Assembly (NCBI RefSeq): GCF_029277985.1
Contig: NZ_CP119546.1
Coordinates: 1,922,001-1,986,000, forward strand
DNA: 64,000 nt
Reading direction: 5' to 3'
DNA from: Providencia stuartii
GTDB lineage: Bacteria > Pseudomonadota > Gammaproteobacteria > Enterobacterales > Enterobacteriaceae
The number at the start of each line of letters is the position of its first letter. The first letter of the stretch is position 1. The notes under the pieces were generated by a model. The model was not told the DNA's origin and did not search any database. It worked only from the letters and a program-made list of their open reading frames with translations. The position numbers and the translations under genes were made by a program. Positions 34,787-43,037 of this stretch are shown here, one piece after another.

Positions 34787-36760
34787 ATGGTAGTTTTTAA
34801 TAAAAGAAAAATTGCAATGAGTATTATCGCAGCAATTACAGCAGCACCTGCATTTGCGGATGATAGCAAGGATACCATCATGGTGACCACCGCATCTGGT
34901 TTCCAACAGAAAATCGAAGATGCGCCTGCATCGATTTCAGTGGTGACTCGTGAGCAACTTGAAAATAAAGCTTACCGTGATGTCACGGATGCACTGAAAG
35001 ATGTTCCAGGTGTTCTTGTAACTGGTGGTGGTAGTAGCTCCGATATTAGTATCCGTGGTATGGATGCTAAGTATACGATGATTTTGATTGACGGTAAGCG
35101 TGTTGATACGCGTACAACTCGACCAAATAGTGATGGGTCTGGTATTGAGCAAGGTTGGTTGCCACCACTGCCTGCTATTGAACGTATCGAAGTTGTTCGT
35201 GGTCCTATGTCTTCTCTTTATGGTTCAGATGCGATGGGCGGGGTCATTAACATTATCACTCGCCGTGTGCAGCAAGAGTGGACGACAAGTTTACGTGCAG
35301 ATACGACAATTACTGAACGTAGAGATTCAGGAAATACAGGACAAGGCAGTTTCTATACTTCTGGTCCACTGATTGATGGATTATTAGGCGTGAAACTTAA
35401 CGGCCAATATTCACATCGTGGTGAAGATAAAATTATTGATGGTTTCGGTCGTCAAATCATCGCAAGTGGCGGTGGAACACTTTCATTAACACCAGATGAA
35501 AAGAATACCTTTGATTTGGATTTCAAAAAAGATAGTCAGCATAGGGATTATCGTGAAGGCTATACGTATAAAGAAGGTGACAGTAGCAGCTTTAGTAAAT
35601 ATGAGATGACCCATACAGCATTAACTCATACAGGGGTTTATGACCTAGCTAACACTGATACTTATATTCAATACGATGAAACTAAAAACCCAACTCGTAA
35701 GATGAAATTTGATGATCTCGTCATACGTAATCAAAGTGTATTCTTAATTGGTGATCACAGCTTAAGTTTAGGCGGTCAATACCGTAAAGAAAAATTAGAA
35801 GCAGGTGATAATAAATTTGCACTAAACAAACTTGACCGCTATAGCTGGGCACTGTTTGCAGAAGATGAATGGTTAATGACTAATGACTTTGCATTAACTG
35901 GCGGGATCCGTATGGATAAAGATGAAAACTATGGTTCTCATTGGACTCCTCGTCTTTACGGTGTTTGGCATGCAGATGACCAATGGACCATCAAAGGTGG
36001 TGTGTCTACTGGTTATAAAGCACCTGACTTACGCCAATCTTCCGCAGAATGGGGACAATCAACGGGTGGACGCGCAGGTAACGCGGTTATTTACGGTAAC
36101 CCGAATTTGAAACCGGAGAAAAGTGTTACAGAAGAGATCGGGGTTATTTGGAATAACCAAGACAATATTACCGCCGGAATCACGATCTATAATACAGATT
36201 TCAAAGATAAAATTACAGAAGTGAGACGTTGTGATAATAGCAATGCGAATATCAGAGACTGTACATTAGATGATGGTATTGGTGATAATGGTAAACCGTA
36301 TCGTTTTGTTAGTGATCGTGAAAACGTGGATAAGGCAAGAATGCGTGGTGTTGAATTAACATTCAACTGGGGAATTCTGGATAATTTAGCCTTTGCTGCA
36401 AACTATACTTACACTGATACAGAGCAAAAAAGTGGTGTCAATAAAGGTAAGCCGTTAAACAAACAACCTAAACATATGGGGAATGCGACGTTAACATGGG
36501 ATACCACAGAAGAGTTGCAAACGTGGACTCGTATGAATTTCCGCGGTAAAACGTCTGATTACCAAGGTCGTGGTGAAAGCATGAATAACGGTACAGCATC
36601 CTATGCACTGTTTGATTTAGGCGCAAGCTATAAGTTGAATAAGAATGCAAACATTGTTGGTGGTGTTTATAACATTCTTGATCGTCGTATTGATTCGACA
36701 AACTATGGTGCTGAATTAGAAGGTCGTCGTTATAATATTGGTATTAACTATAACTTCTAA
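34787..36760 (+). CDS. TonB-dependent receptor, CirA/FepA-like
   Basis: The protein has 657 residues from the ATG at 34787 (GGAGAG 6 bases upstream). After the signal peptide (to AFADD) comes a TonB box region (DTIMVTTAS), a plug domain (DAPASISVVTREQLENKAYRD, DVPGVLVTGG, VVRGPMSSLYGSDAMGGVINIITRR) and a 22-strand barrel ending INYNF. It resembles E. coli CirA (663 residues), a catecholate siderophore receptor, and lies at the same place, after lysP. The upstream ABC genes suggest a dedicated siderophore system; the ligand is unconfirmed. Confidence 0.9.
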   Translation: MVVFNKRKIAMSIIAAITAAPAFADDSKDTIMVTTASGFQQKIEDAPASISVVTREQLENKAYRDVTDALKDVPGVLVTGGGSSSDISIRGMDAKYTMILIDGKRVDTRTTRPNSDGSGIEQGWLPPLPAIERIEVVRGPMSSLYGSDAMGGVINIITRRVQQEWTTSLRADTTITERRDSGNTGQGSFYTSGPLIDGLLGVKLNGQYSHRGEDKIIDGFGRQIIASGGGTLSLTPDEKNTFDLDFKKDSQHRDYREGYTYKEGDSSSFSKYEMTHTALTHTGVYDLANTDTYIQYDETKNPTRKMKFDDLVIRNQSVFLIGDHSLSLGGQYRKEKLEAGDNKFALNKLDRYSWALFAEDEWLMTNDFALTGGIRMDKDENYGSHWTPRLYGVWHADDQWTIKGGVSTGYKAPDLRQSSAEWGQSTGGRAGNAVIYGNPNLKPEKSVTEEIGVIWNNQDNITAGITIYNTDFKDKITEVRRCDNSNANIRDCTLDDGIGDNGKPYRFVSDRENVDKARMRGVELTFNWGILDNLAFAANYTYTDTEQKSGVNKGKPLNKQPKHMGNATLTWDTTEELQTWTRMNFRGKTSDYQGRGESMNNGTASYALFDLGASYKLNKNANIVGGVYNILDRRIDSTNYGAELEGRRYNIGINYNF

Positions 36761-36783
36761 TCGATACCGTAATTGACTGATTG

Positions 36784-36812
36784 AGGCCTTCTTATCTTGA
36801 TTAAGAAGGCCT
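36784..36812 (+). terminator. Terminator of TonB receptor gene
   Basis: AGGCCTTCTTA (36784-36794) pairs perfectly with TAAGAAGGCCT (36802-36812), followed by TATTGTTTTT. Confidence 0.8.
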
Positions 36813-37147
36813 TATTGTTTTTAGGATAAATGCACATAAAAAATGCCTTTTAATCGCTAATTTTTATAGAAAAAACTAAGTTATTAGCGCATGCAGCAAA
36901 ATCTGGGAATTTATCAAAAATTCTCATTAAATATTGGCCGTTTTTTTACAATAGCTATTGCTATTTCAGCAAGTGAAGTGCAAAATGCGCGAACTAAAAA
37001 AATGACTGATACCTTAATTCTGGTATCGGTTTTTTTTTGCTTGTTAAGTTCGAACTATTTCGCGGGGCCGGATAATAGGCCGGATAGATAAATTTATATT
37101 TTTACGTGTAGCAAAGAAAATATGCTACCGATTTGAGGAATGCTTGC
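36813..37147 (+). promoter_or_regulatory. plaP leader region, upstream part
   Basis: No gene is recognised, but it holds a strong intrinsic terminator (37005-37038), a GGCCGGATA direct repeat (37066-37074 and 37078-37086), a GTAGC / GCTAC hairpin near 37108-37127, and a ribosome site (GAGGAA) for the downstream small frame. The terminator ends nothing coding between 36812 and 37005, so this is either a small RNA or an attenuated leader of plaP. Confidence 0.5.
37005..37038 (+). terminator. Strong terminator, possible attenuator
   Basis: ACTGATACC (37005-37013) pairs with GGTATCGGT (37022-37030), followed by eight more T. It has no recognised gene before it on this strand, and lies 315 bases before plaP. 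Confidence 0.85.
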
Positions 37148-37363
37148 ATGGCTTACTTTTTCGCATTCGCAGCAGGGCCTGGTGGCCGTGGTTGCCGCAT
37201 TGATGACTACGGAGCAGTTGGTTGCTTCGCAACTTCACCATTCAACCTTTCATCGTTCTTTTCTGCCTATAGGCAGATGCAAAGTCTTCCCAGTAACTGT
37301 CGATTAAGTAGGTCAAATAATACTCAATCGAAAGTTATGGGAGGGCTTTATCATGCCAAATAA
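37148..37363 (+). CDS. Putative 71-residue leader ORF of plaP
   Basis: The frame begins at the ATG 37148 with GAGGA 8 bases upstream, and starts MAYFFAFAAGPGGRG, rich in Gly, Ala and Phe. It runs through a UUC-loop hairpin (GTTGC/GCAAC, 37221-37233) and a perfect 16-bp palindrome (37262-37277). It stops at TAA 37361-37363, overlapping the plaP start at 37353. This suggests translational coupling or a regulatory leader peptide. I recognise no homologue. A weak coding bias or absence from relatives would argue against it. Confidence 0.45.
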   Translation: MAYFFAFAAGPGGRGCRIDDYGAVGCFATSPFNLSSFFSAYRQMQSLPSNCRLSRSNNTQSKVMGGLYHAK

Positions 37364-38735
37364 TTCAACGCCATTATCCATCGGTAGCAACCAAACAGGT
37401 GCCAACAACCGTGTTGAACTAGCAAAAACACTCACCTTATTACAAGTGGTGATGATTGGTCTTGCTTATATTCAGCCAATGACGATTTTCGATACATTTG
37501 GCATGGTATCGGATAAAACCGGTGGTCACGTCCCGACTTCCTATATTATTGCACTTGCTGCGATACTATTTACTGCGCTGAGCTACGGTAAACTGGTCAA
37601 ACGTTTTCCATCTGCTGGCTCAGCGTATACTTATGCTCAAAAATCAATGAGCCCACATATTGGCTTTCTGGTAGGATGGACCTCGTTGCTGTCTTACATC
37701 TTTATGCCAATGATAAACATATTATTAGCGAAGATTTATTTACAAGACATCTTCCCAACCGTTGAACCTGCTATTTTTGTTGTGGGATTAGTCATTTTAA
37801 TGACAGCGGCTAACTTACGTGGCATCAACGTTATTGCAAACCTAAGTACCGTGATCGCAATTATTCAAGTAGGGGTAATGGTTGTCTTTACCTTTATCGT
37901 TATTCATGGTGTATCTAACGGTGAAGGGACGGGAGAGGTGTGGACCTTCCGTCCATTTGCTGATGAGCATACCGAACTTATCCCTTTGATTGCAGGAGCA
38001 ACGATACTCTGTTTCTCATTCTTAGGTTTTGATGGATTAAGTTCGCTATCAGAAGAAACGCCAAATGCAGGTAAAGTGATCCCGCGCGCTATTTTCTTAA
38101 CCGCATTAATCGGTGGGATTATATTCATTACAGTATCATTTTTCTTGCAGCAGTTTTTCCCTGATGTTTCACGCTTTAAGAACATTAATGAAACTCAGCC
38201 TGATATTATGAGATTTGTTGCTGGCGCATTTTTCCAGTCAATCATTTTGGTTTTCTCATGTGTTACAGTATTGGCTTCAGGAATGGCAGCTCATGCAGGT
38301 AGTGCTCGCTTGATGTACGTTATGGGGCGTGATGGTGTATTCCCTGAGAAAATTTTTGGTCATGTAAGTCCAAAATGGCGTACACCTTCTTATAACGTCC
38401 TGATGGTTGGGGTGCTAGCACTCGGCGCTATCTGGTTTGAGATGGATTTCGCCACGGCATTGATTAACTTTGGTGCATTGATTGCCTTTACCTTTGTGAA
38501 TATCTCCGTGATCAGCCAGTTCTTTATTCGTGAACGCCGTATCAATGGAATTAAAAACATTCTAAATTATTTGATATTACCTGTTATTGGTACACTAACG
38601 GTATGTGTACTCTGGTTAAATATCGAAGAAGATTCAATGGTATATGGCTTAATTTGGACCGCGGTAGGCCTAGTTTATATGGCTATCTTGACGCGTATGT
38701 TCCGTCGACCAATGCCTCAAATGAGTGATTATTAA
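37353..38735 (+). CDS. plaP: Putrescine importer PlaP
   Basis: The 460-residue APC-superfamily transporter has twelve helices and closely follows E. coli PlaP (YeeF, 452 residues): ELAKTLTLLQVVMIGLAYIQPMTIFDTFG, SAGSAYTYAQKSMSPHIGF, and ARLMYVMGRDGVFPEKIFG. PlaP imports putrescine with proton motive force and is needed for swarming and surface motility in E. coli and in Proteus. GGGAGGG lies 8 bases before the ATG. It lies near sbcB, as in E. coli, and has a long leader with an upstream terminator. Confidence 0.9.
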   Translation: MPNNSTPLSIGSNQTGANNRVELAKTLTLLQVVMIGLAYIQPMTIFDTFGMVSDKTGGHVPTSYIIALAAILFTALSYGKLVKRFPSAGSAYTYAQKSMSPHIGFLVGWTSLLSYIFMPMINILLAKIYLQDIFPTVEPAIFVVGLVILMTAANLRGINVIANLSTVIAIIQVGVMVVFTFIVIHGVSNGEGTGEVWTFRPFADEHTELIPLIAGATILCFSFLGFDGLSSLSEETPNAGKVIPRAIFLTALIGGIIFITVSFFLQQFFPDVSRFKNINETQPDIMRFVAGAFFQSIILVFSCVTVLASGMAAHAGSARLMYVMGRDGVFPEKIFGHVSPKWRTPSYNVLMVGVLALGAIWFEMDFATALINFGALIAFTFVNISVISQFFIRERRINGIKNILNYLILPVIGTLTVCVLWLNIEEDSMVYGLIWTAVGLVYMAILTRMFRRPMPQMSDY

Positions 38736-38750
38736 TTGAGTCAATAGAAT

Positions 38751-38782
38751 AAAAAACAGCGCTTTTTAAGCGCTGTTTTTTT
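38751..38782 (+). terminator. Terminator of plaP
   Basis: AAAAAACAGCGCTT (38751-38764) pairs with AAGCGCTGTTTTTT (38768-38781), an excellent intrinsic terminator. Confidence 0.9.
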
Positions 38783-38924
38783 ATGTATAAATCAATGCAC
38801 TTATCTGTCTTTCCCGCAAATTTATTCAACAACTAATCGTAAAACTGCATTAATATCCCAAACTAAAACTTTTCATAATGTGGTATGGTGAGTAAATCAC
38901 TATAACATGACAAGCTATTCACAA

Positions 38925-38943
38925 TTTATTGATAATCATCCTG
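38925..38943. promoter_or_regulatory. Fur-like box ahead of dld
   Basis: TTTATTGATAATCATCCTG matches the 19-bp Fur consensus GATAATGATAATCATTATC at 13 positions, including GATAATCAT. It lies 17 to 35 bases before the dld ATG, over or near the promoter. Regulation is inferred. Confidence 0.4.
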
Positions 38944-38959
38944 ACAAGAAGGCGTAGAA

Positions 38960-40693
38960 ATGAATGCAGTAAACAGCCCTGAAAATCAACGATTATTGCT
39001 TACATTGAAAAATATTGTAGGTAAAAAAAATATCCTGACTGAACCGCACAAAACGGAACGTTATCGTAAAGGTTTTCGCTCGGGTTTCGGTGATGCTATT
39101 GCAGTCGTCTTTCCGACAACCTTATTAGAACAATGGTATGTCTTCAAAGCCTGTGTTGAAGCTGACAAAATTGTCATTATGCAAGCAGCTAATACAGGCT
39201 TGACCGAAGGTTCAACCCCCAGCGGTTACGATTATGACCGTGATATTGTCATTATCAGCACACTAAAATTAAATCAGATTCAAGTATTACCTGAGTTTAA
39301 CCAAGTCGTTGCTATGCCTGGAAGTACGTTATATGACCTTGAGAAATTATTAAAACCATTAGGTCGTGAGCCACATTCACTGATTGGGTCATCCTGTATT
39401 GGTGCTTCTGTTGTTGGAGGGATTTGTAATAGCTCCGGAGGTTCATTAGTACGTCGGGGGCCAGCCTATACCGAGTTAGCGCTGTATGCCCGTGTCAACG
39501 AGGAAGGTAATGTTGAATTAATTAATCATCTAGGTATTCATTTAGGTGAGACACCAGAAGAAATATTAACGAATTTGCAAAATCGACGTTACCGCACAGA
39601 AGATATCGAACTGAGTGAAAAACTGGCTTCAGATCACGAATATGCAGAACGAGTGCGTGATGTTGATGCGGATACACCATCACGATTTAATGCGGATGAA
39701 CGACGTTTATTTGAAGCGTCGGGTTGTGCCGGTAAATTAGCTGTTTTTGCTGTGCGTCTTGATACTTTCCCCGCGGATACCTCAACACAGGTATTTTATA
39801 TTGGCTCCAATAACCCAGACGTACTCGAAGATATTCGACGCCATATTTTGAGTGAATTTAAAAACTTGCCTGTTGCGGGTGAATATATGCACCGTGGCTG
39901 CTTTGATATTGCCGAAGTTTACGGTAAAGATACTTTCTTGATGATAGATAAGTTTGGTACAGATAAAATGCCGCTCTTTTTTACCATCAAAGGGCGCATT
40001 GATGCGGTCTTGAATAAAGTGCCATTGTTACCATCCAATCTGGTAGACCGTACAATGCAAGCGCTAAGCAAGCTATGGCCATCTCATTTACCACCTCGTA
40101 TGAAACAATTCCGCGATAAATATGAGCACCATTTAATGCTGAAAATGGCAGGAGACGGGATTGAAGAAGCGAAGGTGTGGCTAAAATCATTCTTTGCAAC
40201 GGCGGATGGCGATTATTTCGAATGTACGGCAGAAGAAGGAGCAAAAGCGTTTTTACATCGTTTTGCTGCGGCTGGCTCTGCTGTGCGTTACCATGCGGTT
40301 CATAATAAAGACGTAGAAGATGTATTACCATTGGATATTGCTTTACGTCGAAATGATCGTGATTGGTTTGAAAAATTACCACCAGAAATTGAGAAATTGT
40401 TAGTGCATAAACTGTACTGTGGCCACTTTATGTGCCATGTCATGCACCAAGATTATGTATTGAAAAAAGGGGTTGATCCTAAAGAGTTAAAAGAAAAAAT
40501 GTTGGCCTTGTTAGATGAGCGCGGGGCGCAATATCCAGCTGAGCATAATGTCGGTCATTTATATAAAGCTCAGCCTCAGCTGAAATCATTTTATAAACAA
40601 GCGGATCCGACTAATACCATGAATCCTGGTTTAGGTAAGACCACGAAACGCAAACATTGGGAAGGGGATTGTGGCTGCCCACATGACCACTAA
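38960..40693 (+). CDS. dld: Quinone-dependent D-lactate dehydrogenase
   Basis: The 577-residue peripheral membrane flavoenzyme (571 in E. coli) oxidises D-lactate to pyruvate and passes electrons to quinone. The FAD domain is seen in RYRKGFRSGFGDAIAVVFP, NTGLTEGSTPSGYDYDRD and LIGSSCIGASVVGGICNSSGGS; the membrane-binding region follows, and AEHNVGHLYKA is near the C terminus. It ends with an extra Cys/His tail (GDCGCPHDH) not present in E. coli. Monocistronic, with a Fur-like box upstream. Confidence 0.95.
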   Translation: MNAVNSPENQRLLLTLKNIVGKKNILTEPHKTERYRKGFRSGFGDAIAVVFPTTLLEQWYVFKACVEADKIVIMQAANTGLTEGSTPSGYDYDRDIVIISTLKLNQIQVLPEFNQVVAMPGSTLYDLEKLLKPLGREPHSLIGSSCIGASVVGGICNSSGGSLVRRGPAYTELALYARVNEEGNVELINHLGIHLGETPEEILTNLQNRRYRTEDIELSEKLASDHEYAERVRDVDADTPSRFNADERRLFEASGCAGKLAVFAVRLDTFPADTSTQVFYIGSNNPDVLEDIRRHILSEFKNLPVAGEYMHRGCFDIAEVYGKDTFLMIDKFGTDKMPLFFTIKGRIDAVLNKVPLLPSNLVDRTMQALSKLWPSHLPPRMKQFRDKYEHHLMLKMAGDGIEEAKVWLKSFFATADGDYFECTAEEGAKAFLHRFAAAGSAVRYHAVHNKDVEDVLPLDIALRRNDRDWFEKLPPEIEKLLVHKLYCGHFMCHVMHQDYVLKKGVDPKELKEKMLALLDERGAQYPAEHNVGHLYKAQPQLKSFYKQADPTNTMNPGLGKTTKRKHWEGDCGCPHDH

Positions 40694-40708
40694 CTGAGCG
40701 TTATTGAT

Positions 40709-40735
40709 TAGTTGGGCAGGTAACCTGCCCAACTA
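40709..40735. terminator. Bidirectional terminator dld / sbcB
   Basis: TAGTTGGGCAGGT (40709-40721) and ACCTGCCCAACTA (40723-40735) are complementary between convergent genes. Confidence 0.75.
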
Positions 40736-40738
40736 TTA

Positions 40739-42166
40739 TTAGCTTGCTAAATCAGCGGCGTAATTGACGAGCGCTTTTAATTGCTTACAGCGTTCAACAT
40801 CCTCTTGGTGTTCTACCATCAATAATTCAATGGATTGCATGTATTCCATTAACCGGCTTTCGGTAAAGTACTCCCTGCGGTGCTGCAACCAGCGTTGTTG
40901 CTCTTCATATGAGAGAATGCTTGGATAATTACGTGCTTTATAGCGAAAGAATAACGCTTTCATCCGTGGATCTTCAAAGGTTAGATCAAGGGCTGGTAGG
41001 TTTTGTGGCGATGTTTTTCGAATGATTTCCATGGTAGCGCGGTCAGCACTACTAAAGAAACCACTATAAAGCTTAGCATCGACATCGTCAGGTTCATCGA
41101 ATGGTTGAGCTTGAGCAAAAATTTCAATGACCTTATTACGGATGTCAGGATGTTTGCGTAAGATTTCTAAGTTACGGAAACAGATGTCACGATCAATGCC
41201 TGTTCGCTCGGCATCTTCGTTACGCAACGTTTTAGCGGGAGCAAGTATTGGGCACTTATTGATATGCACTAGCTTTATCGGCACGGGTAATGCATCACCT
41301 AATTCACTTTTTGGCGTATACAGGCGTTCACGAAGCTGATCGACAGTTAAATTGATGAGTGGTGAAATATCAGCGGATAAATCACACATAATAACCGCAT
41401 TACGATTATCAGGGTGCCATGCTAATGGTGCGACAAGGCTAACATAAGAACGTAATGCGCCAAACATACCGGAAACATGCACTAATGGCGTCATTTCGAC
41501 AATATCAATTAATTGGCTAACTTTGTTTTTATTTCTCAATTGATAGAAATAATCAAACATTCTCGGTTGCGCTGCTTTGAGTCGCTTAGCCATATTGATT
41601 GTTGCTAGAACGTCAGACATAGCATCATGAGCATTTTCATGGGCAACACCATTAGCTTTAGTAAGGTGTTCAAGACGCATACTCGGCAGTCCATCCTCAT
41701 TTTCAGGCCAATTAATGCCTTCTGGACGAAGTGCGAAGCAAGCACGCAATGTATCCAATAAATCCCAGCGTGAGTTATTTTGTTGCCAGCTATAGGCGTA
41801 AGGGTCGTAAAAATTACGATAAAAAATATGACGAGTGACTTCATCGTCAAAACGAATATTGTTGTAGCCCATGATACAGGTGTTCGGCTGGCTAAATTGA
41901 TGATGAATACGTTTCGCAAACTCAGCTTCATTAACCCCTTGGGCTAATGCTATTTGCGGAGTAATACCTGTGATCATCACGGCTTCAGGTTGTGGGAGAT
42001 AATCATCTGATGGGGCGCAATAGAAGACTTCAGGCTCATCAATGATGTTGAAATCGAGATCTGTTCTTACACCCGCAAATTGTGCTGGACGATCAAGTGC
42101 AGGGTGCTTGCCAAAGGTTTCATAGTCATGAATAAAAAATGTAGGCTGTTTTTTAGTATCTTGCAA
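40739..42166 (-). CDS. sbcB: Exodeoxyribonuclease I (SbcB)
   Basis: The 475-residue DnaQ-like exonuclease has motif I in FFIHDYETFGKHP (Asp and Glu metal ligands), motif II in IMGYNNIRFDDEVTR, and motif III in HENAHDAMSDV. It degrades single-stranded DNA 3' to 5' and binds SSB. Next to it lie dld and plaP, giving the sbcB-plaP neighbourhood also known from E. coli. Its C-terminal domain is complete. Confidence 0.96.
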   Translation of the reverse strand: MQDTKKQPTFFIHDYETFGKHPALDRPAQFAGVRTDLDFNIIDEPEVFYCAPSDDYLPQPEAVMITGITPQIALAQGVNEAEFAKRIHHQFSQPNTCIMGYNNIRFDDEVTRHIFYRNFYDPYAYSWQQNNSRWDLLDTLRACFALRPEGINWPENEDGLPSMRLEHLTKANGVAHENAHDAMSDVLATINMAKRLKAAQPRMFDYFYQLRNKNKVSQLIDIVEMTPLVHVSGMFGALRSYVSLVAPLAWHPDNRNAVIMCDLSADISPLINLTVDQLRERLYTPKSELGDALPVPIKLVHINKCPILAPAKTLRNEDAERTGIDRDICFRNLEILRKHPDIRNKVIEIFAQAQPFDEPDDVDAKLYSGFFSSADRATMEIIRKTSPQNLPALDLTFEDPRMKALFFRYKARNYPSILSYEEQQRWLQHRREYFTESRLMEYMQSIELLMVEHQEDVERCKQLKALVNYAADLAS

Positions 42167-42575
42167 CGTGATTCTCCGTTAGCCTTATTGCTATTTTAGC
42201 GATGAAAATAATTTGTGATGGCTATCTACAGAAAATATACGCTAAAAGCGGTATGTCACAATACTGCTCAGAAGGAACACTGTAACTTCACACTACACAA
42301 ATATTTTATGGCCTATCATACCTGATACGTGACAAAACCTGAACCTAAGCTATCGTCGGCTCTGCAAATCAGAGAATGTTAATCACTGTATTAACTTTTA
42401 ATTTATATCTCAGTTATCGACGCTTTATTTTTATTTATCTTTTTGATTTTAAATGCAATTAATAATAAAAATTTGTTTTTGGAAATTTAAAAAGTCGGTA
42501 AATCAGCGTAAAAATATGCGTAAATGCGGTTTTTTTGATCTATTATTTTTAAGGTCATAGACAAAAAAGGAACGT
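42167..42575. other. AT-rich gap, no recognised gene
   Basis: About 400 bases between the sbcB start and a small plus-strand gene. I see no frame with a ribosome site and no strong hairpin; a short GCGTAAA repeat occurs at 42506-42524. Confidence 0.35.
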
Positions 42576-42773
42576 ATGATGAATACATATGATGAAAGAA
42601 CGCGCTTAATTTTAGCTGAAATAGGTCGAGTCACATTGGGGCTGCTGGCTAGCGATGGAGTGACTAAACAGGGTATCGTAGATAAATTGAAAAATGATGC
42701 AAAAGAAGAAGATAACCCAGCTCGCAAAAGTATCCTTGATGATGCCGTCAACTACCTTAATAGCCAAATCTAG
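42576..42773 (+). CDS. Small helical protein, unknown
   Basis: The 65-residue cytoplasmic protein (start 42576; a second ATG at 42579 is equally possible; GGA upstream) has no membrane or signal segment. It is rich in charged residues and predicted to be helical (TRLILAEIGRVTLGLLASDGV ... DDAVNYLNSQI). I do not recognise the family. It stands alone and is followed by a short GC-rich hairpin, so it is probably a real monocistronic gene. Confidence 0.6.
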   Translation: MMNTYDERTRLILAEIGRVTLGLLASDGVTKQGIVDKLKNDAKEEDNPARKSILDDAVNYLNSQI

Positions 42774-42781
42774 ATAACACG

Positions 42782-42799
42782 AGCCCTCAAATGAGGGCT
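42782..42799 (+). terminator. Hairpin after small protein gene
   Basis: AGCCCTC and GAGGGCT form a 7-bp stem with a 4-base loop; T tract lacking. Confidence 0.45.
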
Positions 42800-42923
42800 A
42801 GGGATAGTATCGCCTTCGTTTTCCTTGATATTCTCTAACATATCGGAACCATAATAAAAGCAATGCCACCGTTAGGTGTAAATCATTCAGCTAGTTTTAG
42901 TGATCTATTTCACAAAACATAAT

Positions 42924-42937
42924 TGTTAACGTTAACA
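42924..42937. promoter_or_regulatory. LacI-type operator 1
   Basis: TGTTAACGTTAACA is a perfect 14-bp palindrome with the central CG step typical of LacI/GalR operators. A second copy with one base change lies 63 bp downstream. Confidence 0.6.
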
Positions 42938-42939
42938 TT

Positions 42940-42955
42940 TGTGCTTAACATCACA
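42940..42955. promoter_or_regulatory. CRP site of sugar symporter gene
   Basis: TGTGCTTAACATCACA matches TGTGA-N6-TCACA with one change. It lies about 43 bases before the likely transcript start, near a class II activating position. Confidence 0.5.
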
Positions 42956-42986
42956 ATATAACGGTGAATCAGTAGTCTATTAAGAA

Positions 42987-43000
42987 TGTTAACCTTAACA
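42987..43000. promoter_or_regulatory. LacI-type operator 2
   Basis: TGTTAACCTTAACA repeats operator 1 with a single base difference. Its centre is 63 bp (six helical turns) from the first, and it overlaps the likely transcript start after the -10-like TATTAA at 42979-42984. Confidence 0.6.
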
Positions 43001-43037
43001 TTTTAGTTAATTAAGGGAACGTGTAGGCAAAATTTTA

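Noticed and set aside
36891..37091. 66-codon frame ahead of plaP and a nested frame from 37002.
   Set aside because: Both run through the intrinsic terminator at 37005-37038 and lack ribosome sites, so translation is unlikely.
42480..42540. GCGTAAA repeats before the small helical protein gene as a possible iteron or array.
   Set aside because: Only two to three imperfect copies without regular spacing.
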